In this document: positions 1-6,231 of the stretch, in pieces
How the letters are laid out: each line of letters starts with the position of its first letter
Numbering within the stretch: position 1 is the stretch's first letter
Assembly (NCBI GenBank): GCA_964611585.1
Contig: CAZTAK010000064.1
Coordinates: 1 to 13,619, forward strand
Reading direction: 5' to 3'
DNA length: 13,619 nt
Source: CAZTAK01 sp964611585
GTDB lineage: Bacteria; Pseudomonadota; Alphaproteobacteria; SHVP01
The notes under the pieces: generated by a model
Database searches by the model: none
The model's input: the letters and a program-made list of their open reading frames with translations, nothing else
Told to the model about the DNA's origin: nothing
Position numbers and translations under genes: made by a program

Positions 1-2
1 CC

Positions 3-431
3 CCGTTCGACCTCGCCATCGAACCCGGATTCGATCTCGCCGGCGCGCTTGGCGCCGGACGCCTTGCCGTCGCCGACCCGGCCCATGTGCCGGCCGGGAC
101 CTATGCGCGCGAGGCGCTGATCACACTCGGCGTCTGGGAGGTTGTCCGCACACGGCTCGCGCCGACGCAAAACGTGATCTCCGCCGTCACGCTGGTGGCG
201 CGCGGCGAAACACCGGCGGGAATCGTGTACGAAAGCGATTCCCATGCCAGCGACGCCGTCACCGTGGTCGGGTTTTTTCCGACCGAAACCCACACGCCGG
301 TGCGCTATGAAGCCGCCGTCGTTAAAGGCGCGCGCGAGGGCGCGGCCGCGTTCCTCGACTATCTCACCTCGCCCGAGGCGCGGGCGGTTTTCCGGCGCTT
401 CGGATTCACCTTGCCCGAATCGCCCGGCTGA
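3..431 (+). CDS. modA: Molybdate ABC transporter substrate-binding protein ModA (C-terminal part)
   Basis: This is the C-terminal ~142 residues of a periplasmic molybdate-binding protein; the start and signal peptide lie left of the window. The frame is open from base 3 and reads ADPAHVPAGTYAREAL, a typical ModA segment in which the A-D-P-x-x-V-P-x-G-x-Y stretch lies near the oxyanion site. Further on come GIVYESDS and a C-terminal FLDYLTSPEARAVFRRFGF helix, the usual end of ModA/type II binding proteins. It stops at TGA 429-431, 8 bp before modB, so it is the first visible gene of a modABC operon. Molybdate (or tungstate) is the expected ligand; specificity between the two cannot be read here. 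Identity is strong from motif plus the modBC context. Confidence 0.93.
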   Translation, partial: PFDLAIEPGFDLAGALGAGRLAVADPAHVPAGTYAREALITLGVWEVVRTRLAPTQNVISAVTLVARGETPAGIVYESDSHASDAVTVVGFFPTETHTPVRYEAAVVKGAREGAAAFLDYLTSPEARAVFRRFGFTLPESPG

Positions 432-439
432 TCTTCGCC

Positions 440-1129
440 ATGTCCCCGCTCGAAACCGAAGCCCTGCTGCTCTCGCTCCGGGTCGCCCTCTGGAGCACAT
501 TCTGGACCCTGCCGCTCGCCCTGTTTGCCGCCTGGCTGCTGGCGCGGCGGCGCTTTCCGGGCAAGGCGGTGGTGGACGGGATCATTCACCTGCCGCTGGT
601 GCTGCCGCCGGTGGTGGTGGGTGTAGTGCTGCTGATCCTGCTCGGCCGGCAGGGCTGGATCGGCGGGCTGCTGTTCGACTGGTTCGGGGTGACGATTGCC
701 TTCACCTGGCGCGGTGCCGCGGTGGCCTCGGCGGTGATGGCGTTTCCGCTGATGGTGCGCGCCATGCGGCTGTCGCTGGAGGCGATCGACGTGGCGCTCG
801 AAACTGCGGCCCGGACCTTGGGGGCGGGCCCTACGCGGGTGTTCGCGAGCGTCACGCTGCCGCTCATCCTGCCCGGCGTTCTGACCGGCGCGGTGCTCGG
901 GTTTGCGCGCTCGCTGGGCGAATTCGGCGCGACGATCACTTTCGTTTCCAACATCCCCGGCGAGACCCGGACCCTGCCGCTGGTGATCTTCAACCTGATG
1001 CAGACGCCCGAAAGCGGCGACGCGGTCCTGCGGCTGGTGCTGATTTCAGCCGCCGTGGCGCTGATCGCGCTGGTCGCCTCTGAAGTTTTGGCGCGGCGGA
1101 TTTCGCGGCGCATGCGGGGACGCACATGA
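440..1129 (+). CDS. modB: Molybdate ABC transporter permease ModB
   Basis: Inner-membrane channel subunit of the molybdate importer, 229 aa, the usual ModB length (~225). About five hydrophobic segments are visible (roughly residues 8-35, 48-69, 84-106, 139-160 and 196-216). The cytoplasmic EAA loop that docks onto the ATPase is at residues 121-141: E121-T-A-A-R-T-L-G-A-G-P, ending in TLPLILPG. It is followed by the family-typical GFARSLGEFGATITF at 154-168. ATG at 440 is the only start that gives the normal N-terminus; no strong Shine-Dalgarno sequence precedes it, consistent with coupling to modA 8 bp upstream. Its TGA overlaps the ATG of modC (ATGA at 1126-1129), which indicates translational coupling. 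Confidence 0.96.
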   Translation: MSPLETEALLLSLRVALWSTFWTLPLALFAAWLLARRRFPGKAVVDGIIHLPLVLPPVVVGVVLLILLGRQGWIGGLLFDWFGVTIAFTWRGAAVASAVMAFPLMVRAMRLSLEAIDVALETAARTLGAGPTRVFASVTLPLILPGVLTGAVLGFARSLGEFGATITFVSNIPGETRTLPLVIFNLMQTPESGDAVLRLVLISAAVALIALVASEVLARRISRRMRGRT

Positions 1130-2232
1130 TCGAGGTCGAAATCGGCCATGCGGTGCCGGAATTCTCGCTCGATGTGAAATTTGTGGCGGGCCCCGGCGTG
1201 ACCGCCCTGTTTGGACCGTCGGGCGCGGGCAAGACCATGGCCGTCGGCATGATCGCCGGCCTCGACCGGCCCGCGCGCGGGCGCATCGCCATCGACGGGA
1301 CGGTGCTGTTCGACTCCGAATCGGGTGTGAACGTGGCGCCGGAACGCCGTGGCGTCGGCTACGTCTTTCAGGAAGACCGGCTGTTTCCGCACATGTCGGT
1401 GGCGACGAATTTGCGCTATGGCCGGCGGCGGCGGCACGGGGCGGGTCCCGCACCGGCGCCCTTCGACGACATCGTCGCGCTGCTGGATCTCGGAAACCTG
1501 CTTGAGCGCCTGCCGCATAACCTGTCGGGGGGCGAACGCCAGCGCGTCGCCATCGGGCGCGCGTTGCTGTCGCGGCCGCGGGTCTTGCTGATGGACGAAC
1601 CGCTCGCGGGTCTCGATGCGGCCCGGCGGGAAGAGATACTGCCGTTTCTCGAATCTCTCCGGGCGGCGCTGGCGGTTCCCATCGTCTATGTCAGCCATTC
1701 GCTGGACGAGGTTTCGCGGCTGGCCGACACGCTTGTGTTGCTCGACCGCGGCCGCGTTACGGCGGCGGGACCGTTACAGGAGGTGCTCGGGCGGCTCGAC
1801 CTGCCGGGGCTCGATTCGCTGCCCGATGCCGGCAGCGTTCTCGATGTGACCCTCGAAAGCCACGACGATGCCGACGGCCTCAGCGTGCTGGCGGCGGGTG
1901 GGGCGCGCCTGATCGTGCCCCGCATCGAGGCCGACCCGGGATCGCTCTTCCGGATTCGTATCCAGGCCCGCGACGTCGCCATCGCCCGCGAAGCGCCGAA
2001 ACGCATCAGCACCCTCAACATCCTGCCGGGGACCGTGACCGCGGTCGGCGGCGAAACCGGCGCCACACCCGGAAACCGCTGCGATGTGATGATTGATGTC
2101 GGCGCGCCGCTGCGGGCGCGATTGACGCGGCGCTCGGTGCGCGAACTGGAACTTGCGCCGGGGGTCCGCGCCTATGCGGTGATCAAGGCGGTCGCGGTGC
2201 GCCGCCGCGGGACGCCGGAAACGGGTCTCTGA
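1126..2232 (+). CDS. modC: Molybdate ABC transporter ATP-binding protein ModC
   Basis: Cytoplasmic ATPase of the molybdate importer, 368 aa. The ABC core shows Walker A GPSGAGKT (residues 30-37), Q-loop Q82, signature LSGGE (133-137), Walker B VLLMDEP (153-159), D-loop AGLD (161-164) and switch His191. The C-terminal part, about residues 294-360, is a molybdate-binding Mop/TOBE domain (STLNILPGTV...AVIKAV), which separates ModC from generic ABC ATPases. This domain binds oxyanion in ModC homologues and can inhibit transport when molybdate is plentiful (family knowledge). The start is ATG within the ATGA overlap with modB. The gene ends 12 bp before the convergent lipoprotein gene with no clear terminator between. 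No ModE site or molybdenum riboswitch can be assessed, since the operon start is outside the window. Confidence 0.96.
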   Translation: MIEVEIGHAVPEFSLDVKFVAGPGVTALFGPSGAGKTMAVGMIAGLDRPARGRIAIDGTVLFDSESGVNVAPERRGVGYVFQEDRLFPHMSVATNLRYGRRRRHGAGPAPAPFDDIVALLDLGNLLERLPHNLSGGERQRVAIGRALLSRPRVLLMDEPLAGLDAARREEILPFLESLRAALAVPIVYVSHSLDEVSRLADTLVLLDRGRVTAAGPLQEVLGRLDLPGLDSLPDAGSVLDVTLESHDDADGLSVLAAGGARLIVPRIEADPGSLFRIRIQARDVAIAREAPKRISTLNILPGTVTAVGGETGATPGNRCDVMIDVGAPLRARLTRRSVRELELAPGVRAYAVIKAVAVRRRGTPETGL

Positions 2233-2244
2233 GGGGCTCTTGCG

Positions 2245-2493
2245 CTATCCGTTGGCCGGGTTGATCGGGAAACAATCCGCTTCGCCCAGCGTTTCCACGC
2301 ACTGGATCGTCTCTGCCGGCACCGGACGGGGTTTCTGAACCCGGAAATACTTGCCGAGTTCGTTGGTGGGAGCGCACCAGAACTCCCGTTCCGGCGGCGC
2401 GCCGAATTCGTTGTTGCAGGAAATCGCGGTGCCGCAGGCGGCCAATATCCCCGCCAGAACCGGCACCAAGGCCAATCGCCGCAATCGATTCAT
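2245..2493 (-). CDS. Small cysteine-rich lipoprotein, function unknown
   Basis: An 82-aa protein with a lipoprotein signal: positively charged MNRLRR, a hydrophobic stretch to residue 17, then lipobox LAAC with the lipidated Cys at position 20. The mature part is about 62 residues and has four further cysteines (26, 40, 65, 74), which could form two disulfides in the periplasm. Pro-rich and charged segments suggest a small folded or partly extended envelope protein. The residue after the lipid Cys is Gly, not Asp, so outer-membrane sorting is expected by the E. coli +2 rule. The ATG is preceded by GGAGGTG (minus strand) about 9 bases upstream. It lies 61 bp downstream of the Sel1 gene on the same strand, possibly co-transcribed. 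I do not recognise a named family. Confidence 0.75.
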   Translation of the reverse strand: MNRLRRLALVPVLAGILAACGTAISCNNEFGAPPEREFWCAPTNELGKYFRVQKPRPVPAETIQCVETLGEADCFPINPANG

Positions 2494-2554
2494 CGCTCCG
2501 GCACCTCCATTCGGGCCGCACGGTACCGGCAGGCGGCCGCGCGCGGATCGAATT

Positions 2555-2950
2555 CTACCAAATTGTCACCCCCGGTCCCTGCACGCCGCGTGCCACCAAT
2601 TCGGACCGCGACCGGCGCCAAGATCGGGCCCGGGCCGAAGCGACGTCCACGGCAACGCCGAGGCCCTGTGCATAATAGATGCCGACGTTCCACTGCGCCT
2701 CTGCATTGTCGTTGCTGGCAGCCCGCATGTACCAGTCGAACGATGTCTTTTGGTTCGCAGCAACGCCGTAACCGTTGCCGTACATGATGCCCAATTGAAG
2801 CTGCGCTCCCGCATGCCCCTGTTCGGCCGCCCGGGTATGCCACTGGAGCGAAATCGCGTCATCGCCCGTCTGAAAATCCGCAGAGGCGGGAAACACGACG
2901 AAGAATGAAAGAAAAACGACCCCCGCAATCGCCAGCAATGGTTCTCTCAC
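2555..2950 (-). CDS. Exported Sel1-repeat protein (short)
   Basis: A 131-aa protein starting with GTG at 2950, preceded by a good GAGGAG Shine-Dalgarno sequence about 6-8 bases upstream. Residues 1-24 form a signal peptide (hydrophobic core 5-20, cleavage motif ASA). It holds about two Sel1-like (TPR-type helical) repeats: residues ~31-66 with RAAEQGHAGAQLQLGIMYGNG, and ~67-102 with WYMRAASNDNAEAQWNVG. A third repeat begins (GLGVAVDVASARA) but the last ~22 residues turn Arg-rich and leave the consensus, so the protein may be truncated or decayed at its C-terminus; neither other frame restores a clear repeat. Sel1 repeats mediate protein-protein contacts; no partner is evident. It probably heads a small transcript with the lipoprotein gene. 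Confidence 0.75.
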   Translation of the reverse strand: MREPLLAIAGVVFLSFFVVFPASADFQTGDDAISLQWHTRAAEQGHAGAQLQLGIMYGNGYGVAANQKTSFDWYMRAASNDNAEAQWNVGIYYAQGLGVAVDVASARARSWRRSRSELVARGVQGPGVTIW

Positions 2951-3083
2951 GCTGCTCTCCTCATCGGCAAACAGAAGCCAAGTATATCGGTCAATCCGGG
3001 GAAAGGATTTTGAAATAACAGAGATTGCCGGGAGCCCTGCCCGAACGGAGCGGAAAGCCCCGCATTCACCTGCGCCTAGGCGA

Positions 3084-3160
3084 TGGCGCGCCCTCCAGGA
3101 TTCGAACCTGGGACCTGCGGTTTAGAAGACCGCCGCTCTATCCAACTGAGCTAAGGGCGC
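3084..3160 (-). tRNA. tRNA-Arg (anticodon TCT)
   Basis: A complete 77-nt cloverleaf. The 7-bp acceptor stem is GCGCCCT/AGGGCGC, with discriminator G and an encoded CCA (3084-3086). D arm GCTC/GAGC, anticodon stem GCGGT/ACCGC with loop CTTCTAA giving anticodon TCT (reads AGA and, by wobble, AGG), and T arm CCAGG-TTCGAAT-CCTGG. AGA is rare in such GC-rich genomes, so this is a minor-codon tRNA. A good promoter sits just upstream. Confidence 0.97.
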
Positions 3161-3174
3161 CTGCCCGGCTGTAA

Positions 3175-3203
3175 TAATTAACCCCTCGGCGCGGACTTGT
3201 CAG
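3175..3203 (-). promoter_or_regulatory. Putative sigma-70 promoter of tRNA-Arg
   Basis: On the minus strand a -35 element CTGACA (3198-3203) is followed by a 17-bp spacer and a -10 element TAATTA (3175-3180). Predicted transcription starts about 8 bases before the mature tRNA. The AT-rich -10 stands out from the GC-rich surroundings. A short set of imperfect repeats of CAGGTG type (3200-3222) lies at and just upstream of the -35. The call rests on matching elements and correct spacing only. Confidence 0.6.
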
Positions 3204-3352
3204 GTGCCAGGTGTCAGGTCCAAGGCGTCCCGCCGCCTGCCGGCAATCTCATGCCGGCGGGTGAATCGAGCGAAGACGAGGGCCTGGCGCCGCCAAGGGC
3301 GCCGACGCTGCCGGGGGCGCCGCCGAAGCCAAGGCCGCCGCCGCAGCCGGGT

Positions 3353-3646
3353 TCAGCGCGGCAGGTCGGGGCGAAAGTTGTCCGAATAGGACTTGGGCCG
3401 CACCCGGCGGCCGTGGGGCGCCGCCACATCGCAGTCCAGACCCGAGCGCGCGGCGTAGGCAAGCGCCTCTTCCATGGTGTCGAATTCGATCCGCACCTGC
3501 CGGCCGGTGTCGTCCGAACCGGTCCAGCCCATCAACGGGTCGATCCGGCGCGCGCCGGTGGGCTCGAACTCGAGCACCCAGCGGCCATCGGTGGCGCGGC
3601 CCGACTGCATCGCGTTCGGCGCGGGTTGGTAGAGGCGGGTTTTCAC
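3353..3646 (-). CDS. NDUFS4-like complex I accessory subunit (ETC complex I subunit region)
   Basis: A 97-aa protein of the family named ETC complex I subunit conserved region (mitochondrial NDUFS4/18-kDa subunit). Diagnostic blocks: YQPAPNAMQSGRA (residues 6-18), WVLEFEP (23-29), DPLMGWTGSDDT (36-47) with the invariant M-G-W motif, FDTMEEALAYA (55-65), and C-terminal RPKSYSDNF (83-91). In mitochondria and alphaproteobacteria this subunit binds the peripheral arm of NADH:ubiquinone oxidoreductase and helps stabilise the NADH-oxidising module (family knowledge). The start is GTG at 3646, preceded by AGGAGA about 6-8 bases upstream. It is a single gene between two tRNA genes, away from any nuo gene in view, as is common for this family. 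Full length, no missing motif. Confidence 0.92.
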   Translation of the reverse strand: MKTRLYQPAPNAMQSGRATDGRWVLEFEPTGARRIDPLMGWTGSDDTGRQVRIEFDTMEEALAYAARSGLDCDVAAPHGRRVRPKSYSDNFRPDLPR

Positions 3647-3777
3647 GGGCGGGTCTCCTGGGTTGGCACGGTCGGCTTCGTCTCGGAGGCCGTAGCGATT
3701 TTGGATTCAGATACACAATCCCGCCCGCCGCGGCAAGGACCGCTCCGGGGCGCCGCCGGGCGGAAGCGCCGGGCCTG

Positions 3778-3854
3778 TGGTCGGGGAGACTGGATTTGAA
3801 CCAGCGACCCTCTGCTCCCAAAGCAGATGCGCTACCGGGCTGCGCCACTCCCCG
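3778..3854 (-). tRNA. tRNA-Pro (anticodon TGG)
   Basis: A complete 77-nt cloverleaf. The acceptor stem is CGGGGAG/CTCCCCG with the C1-G72 pair typical of bacterial tRNA-Pro, discriminator A, and an encoded CCA (3778-3780). D stem GCGC/GCGC, anticodon stem TCTGC/GCAGA with loop TTTGGGA giving anticodon TGG, T arm CTGG-TTCAAAT-CCAG. A degenerate copy of its 5' part and promoter is found at 4970-5064 on the same strand. Confidence 0.97.
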
Positions 3855-3862
3855 TCGCAGGT

Positions 3863-3891
3863 TTCCTAGGGTTTTCTGCGGTGCCGGTCAA
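3863..3891 (-). promoter_or_regulatory. Putative sigma-70 promoter of tRNA-Pro
   Basis: On the minus strand TTGACC (3886-3891) is the -35 element, then a 17-bp spacer, then -10 TAGGAA (3863-3868), placing the start a few bases before the tRNA. The same arrangement, TTGACC-17 bp-TAGGGA, is kept in the relic copy at 5033-5061, which supports these elements being functional or recently so. The rest of the 197-bp gap (3892-4051) shows nothing I can identify. Confidence 0.6.
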
Positions 3892-4051
3892 TGGCTGGTG
3901 CCACAGATGGACACCTGCGGCCACAGGGTCGCGGCGGATTCCCCACTGCCGCGCCGGTTTACCCGCTTGATCGCCCGCAAGCATCCCGAGACGAGCGGCC
4001 CTTGGTCACGGGCGGCCGATTACACCCGTCGTTGCGGCCCGTCGCAGCGCC

Positions 4052-4858
4052 CTATCCGGCGTGACCGCCGGATTCAGCTTTTTCCGGCTCGATCACGCAC
4101 ACCACATCCGCGGCTTGACCAGGAAATATCGCTCCCAACAGACCAACAACCGCGCGCCCGAGCCCCGTGGCCCACAGCAGATTGTGCAATCGAAGATGAG
4201 GAGAGAAGAAGCCGTACGCTTCAACCCGATCCACCTTGAGACCGGCGCGCAAAACTGCGGCCTTGAGCGTCCGCGCGGTAAAGAAATGCACGTGATCGGT
4301 GGTTCGCAGAATGGAACGCTGAAGCAGGTTATTGCGCAACTGCGCCATCAGGCACCCCTCGTTTGGAACGCCAACCATCAAGAGCCCGCCGGGTCGCAAC
4401 ATTCGCCCGAGTTCGCTGAGCGCGGGGCCGGGATCGTCAATATGTTCGATGACGTGATTGCAGAGGATCACATCGAAACTCGCGCCGGCGATCGGCGCTT
4501 CTGCCAGTGAGGCCATGAAGACACCGCGCACCGCAGGGTTGGCGCCGATTTTTTCGATCCGCAGCGGATTGTAATCGCAACCGTATAGGGTCGCGGCGCG
4601 ATCGGCGCTCTCAAAAATGCTTCCCAGCACGTTGAGATCGAGGCCGTCGCCACAGCCGGCGTCAAGCACGCGGAATTCCCGGTTGCCGTCGGCGACCGCG
4701 GAAAGCCAGCCGGTAATGATCTTTTCAAGCAGCCGCCAACGCGCCGCCGCCGCCCGGCGGCCGCCCTCGGTCCCAAGCGCCGCCTCAAGCTGGTTTTCCG
4801 TGTACCACGGATTGCCCGCGGCAATTTCCGCTTTCGGGTTTTTGGCGCGATCGCTCAT
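4052..4858 (-). CDS. Class I SAM-dependent methyltransferase
   Basis: A 268-aa soluble protein with a Methyltransf_11/12-type Rossmann fold. Motif I VLDAGCGDG (residues 64-72) binds S-adenosylmethionine. YGCDYN (92-97) supplies the acidic residue expected to contact the ribose. FDVILCNHVIEHIDDP (128-143) is the UbiE/COQ5-like post-motif with NHVIEH. RMLRPGGLLMVGVPNE (152-167) is motif III. The C-terminal half, with H189 and a hydrophobic stretch around 226-246, probably shapes the acceptor site. The substrate cannot be told; lipid, quinone and small-molecule acceptors are all possible. ATG at 4858 follows an AT-rich segment (ATTGTATGCAATAAAAG, minus strand) that could hold the -10. Nothing nearby is functionally related: it is a lone gene between the intact tRNA-Pro and its relic copy, which suggests an inserted or rearranged locus. 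Confidence 0.88.
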   Translation of the reverse strand: MSDRAKNPKAEIAAGNPWYTENQLEAALGTEGGRRAAAARWRLLEKIITGWLSAVADGNREFRVLDAGCGDGLDLNVLGSIFESADRAATLYGCDYNPLRIEKIGANPAVRGVFMASLAEAPIAGASFDVILCNHVIEHIDDPGPALSELGRMLRPGGLLMVGVPNEGCLMAQLRNNLLQRSILRTTDHVHFFTARTLKAAVLRAGLKVDRVEAYGFFSPHLRLHNLLWATGLGRAVVGLLGAIFPGQAADVVCVIEPEKAESGGHAG

Positions 4859-4969
4859 CAGCTTTTATTGCATACAATGCCGAGCGCTGCGCGCTTGCCC
4901 AACGGCGCGCGCGTTTTCGGCCCCGGGGTTCACCGCATCGACGCGTGCCGGTGAAGGTGTTGATCCCCG

Positions 4970-5064
4970 CCAGCGACCTTCTGCGGCCAAAGCAGATGCG
5001 CATCCAGGTTGCGCCACGCCCCGGTTGCGGATTCCCTAAAATCCTCTGCGGTACCGGTCAATGG
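4970..5064 (-). pseudogene. Degenerate partial copy of tRNA-Pro with its promoter
   Basis: Bases 4970-5064 align with 3801-3894 (promoter plus the 5' ~54 nt of tRNA-Pro), at about 80% identity by eye with one indel. The tRNA part is 4970-5023 and the promoter part 5024-5064. Kept features: D stem GCGC/GCGC, anticodon stem TCTGC/GCAGA, anticodon TGG (loop TTTGGCC instead of TTTGGGA), and promoter TTGACC-17 bp-TAGGGA. Lost: the T loop and the 3' acceptor strand; after CGCTGG the sequence turns into unrelated CGGGGATCAAC. It cannot fold into a normal tRNA. The rest of the 293-bp gap 4859-5151 holds no gene I can support; 5089-5118 may continue the similarity weakly (to 3909-3938). Confidence 0.8.
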
Positions 5065-5151
5065 AATCAATCAACGCAGGCCGCCGGAGGACACGAACGG
5101 TCCCAACGTCGCGGCGAAAGTCCCGGTGCTTTGTTCGCGGGGCGGCCACCC

Positions 5152-5649
5152 CTACCACTTCCGTTTCAGCAATTTGAACACGCCCGAGGCCCGCAGCACC
5201 AGGTGCGAGCGGCAGGCGATCGTCGCATCAACAAAGACCATCGAACCGGTTTCCTTGGTGACCGTGGCGCGCCCCTCCAGCCAGTCGCCGAGGCGCGAGG
5301 CGGCGACATAGTCGGTCACCATGCGAACCGTCACCGTGACCCGCGAGTAATCGCGCGATTCGAACTGGCCGAGCACCACATCGGCGAACGAGGCCATCAT
5401 GCCGCCGTGGGCGATGCCGCCAAGATTGACGTGTTTTTCGGCGATCCGGACACCGAAGACCCGGCCCTCGGGCGTCGCTTTCTCGTAGACCGGGCCGATC
5501 AGCCTGCCGTAGGGCGAGCGATTGGCGAGGACGACGAAGCCTTCCGGCACATCGTCGGCGGCACGCGCCGATTGCGCCGGGGCCGCCGGGGCCGCCGGGT
5601 CGCTCGGGGTCTGCCCTTTGGCTCCCCCGTCCGCCGCCGAATCACCCAC
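5152..5649 (-). CDS. PaaI-family hotdog thioesterase
   Basis: A 165-aa protein whose residues ~45-160 form a single hotdog domain of the PaaI/acyl-CoA thioesterase type. The active-site segment is HVNLGGIAHGGMMASFAD (73-90), with the N, G-G and H-G-G pattern preceding the central helix and D90 within it. VTVTVRMVTDYVAASRLGDWLEGRA matches the strands that build the acyl-CoA cleft. The reaction would be hydrolysis of a CoA thioester; chain specificity is unknown. Residues 1-35 are Ala/Pro/Asp-rich, low-complexity, and unusual for the family. The start used is GTG at 5649, 2 bp after the DUF192 stop codon; no ATG, GTG or TTG codon lies closer to the domain, so the extension seems real or the gene is read by coupling. 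Same operon as DUF192. Confidence 0.87.
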   Translation of the reverse strand: MGDSAADGGAKGQTPSDPAAPAAPAQSARAADDVPEGFVVLANRSPYGRLIGPVYEKATPEGRVFGVRIAEKHVNLGGIAHGGMMASFADVVLGQFESRDYSRVTVTVRMVTDYVAASRLGDWLEGRATVTKETGSMVFVDATIACRSHLVLRASGVFKLLKRKW

Positions 5650-5651
5650 AC

Positions 5652-6137
5652 CTAATCCGCGTTGCCGAAGATCGGATGGACGACGGTATCGCCGGGGATG
5701 ATGCCGAGCTGGTCGGTCACGCCCGCGTTGACCTCCAGCACCGCACGAACCGGCTCCGGCGAAGGCACCGGCACCAGCGATTCCGGGATCGTCCGTTTGG
5801 CGATGTGGACGATCTCGCCGCTCGCCCTGATGAACAGCATGTCGAGCGCGATGTAGGTGTTCTTCATCCAGAACGACACCGGCTGCTCGGTTCCGTAATC
5901 GAACAGCATTCCCTCGTCCGCGCCCATGGTGCGGCGGCCCATGAGCCCGCGCGCACGTTCTTCCGCGGTTACGGCCATTTCGATCTTGAAGGCATGGCTG
6001 CCGTCGCCTGTTTCGATTTGGAGCGTGCCGGCGCCGAGCCGGTCATCGCCTGCCCCGCCCACGGGAACGTCCAGCAACTGGGTCGATGCCAGCGCCAGGA
6101 GCAGCAAGATCAGAATGTATAGAAACGGCTTGTGCAC
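5652..6137 (-). CDS. DUF192 family protein, membrane-anchored
   Basis: A 161-aa protein with an N-terminal hydrophobic segment (residues 4-20, FLYILILLLLALAS) acting as anchor or uncleaved signal, followed by a DUF192 domain (~38-158). Family hallmarks: RARGLMGR (61-68), GMLF (76-79), FWMKNTYIALDMLFI (89-103) and AVLEVNAG (132-139). DUF192 proteins are small beta-rich envelope proteins of unknown biochemical role. The start is GTG at 6137, preceded by AAGGAAAAGG (minus strand), a usable ribosome-binding site. It heads a two-gene unit with the thioesterase and is divergent from the thi riboswitch operon; a putative promoter lies at 6200-6228. Confidence 0.88.
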   Translation of the reverse strand: MHKPFLYILILLLLALASTQLLDVPVGGAGDDRLGAGTLQIETGDGSHAFKIEMAVTAEERARGLMGRRTMGADEGMLFDYGTEQPVSFWMKNTYIALDMLFIRASGEIVHIAKRTIPESLVPVPSPEPVRAVLEVNAGVTDQLGIIPGDTVVHPIFGNAD

Positions 6138-6194
6138 GCCCGCCCTTTTCCTTCTTTTGCCCTCGGCGGACGGCGATCGCAGCCCCCAAAGTCA

Positions 6195-6228
6195 TTTCCT
6201 TTATATCACGGCGGCGATATAGTCACAG
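6195..6228. promoter_or_regulatory. Overlapping divergent promoters with inverted repeat
   Basis: Minus strand, for the DUF192 unit: -35 CTGTGA (6223-6228), 17-bp spacer, -10 TATAAA (6200-6205). Plus strand, for the thi operon: -10 TATAGT (6218-6223) with only a weak -35 (TTTCCT, 6195-6200), placing the start near 6230, directly at the riboswitch. The two promoters overlap. A perfect inverted repeat TATATC-8 bp-GATATA (6202-6221) lies across both and could be a regulator site or chance in AT-rich promoter sequence. Confidence 0.42.
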
Positions 6229-6231
6229 TCG

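Noticed and set aside
586..1698. 370-aa minus-strand reading frame
   Set aside because: Antisense to modB and modC; Arg/His/Gln-rich composition typical of a shadow frame in GC-rich DNA.
3073..3082. Perfect palindrome CGCCTAGGCG next to tRNA-Arg
   Set aside because: Ten bases, no T-run and no second site; too short to call a terminator or operator.
3198..3222. Short CAGGTG-type repeats as a CRISPR or iteron array
   Set aside because: Only about three imperfect 6-8-base units without spacers or associated genes.
3197..3799. 200-aa plus-strand reading frame
   Set aside because: Antisense to the NDUFS4-like gene, overlaps the 3' end of tRNA-Pro and is low-complexity at its start.
3249..3848. 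199-aa minus-strand reading frame starting MAQPGSASALGAEGRWF
   Set aside because: The start is a translation of the tRNA-Pro gene, a well-known false protein start, and the rest overlaps the NDUFS4-like gene in another frame.
3778..5064. attL/attR of an integrated island at tRNA-Pro
   Set aside because: The duplicated part is the 5' end and promoter, not the 3' end; no integrase is present and the repeats differ by about 20%.
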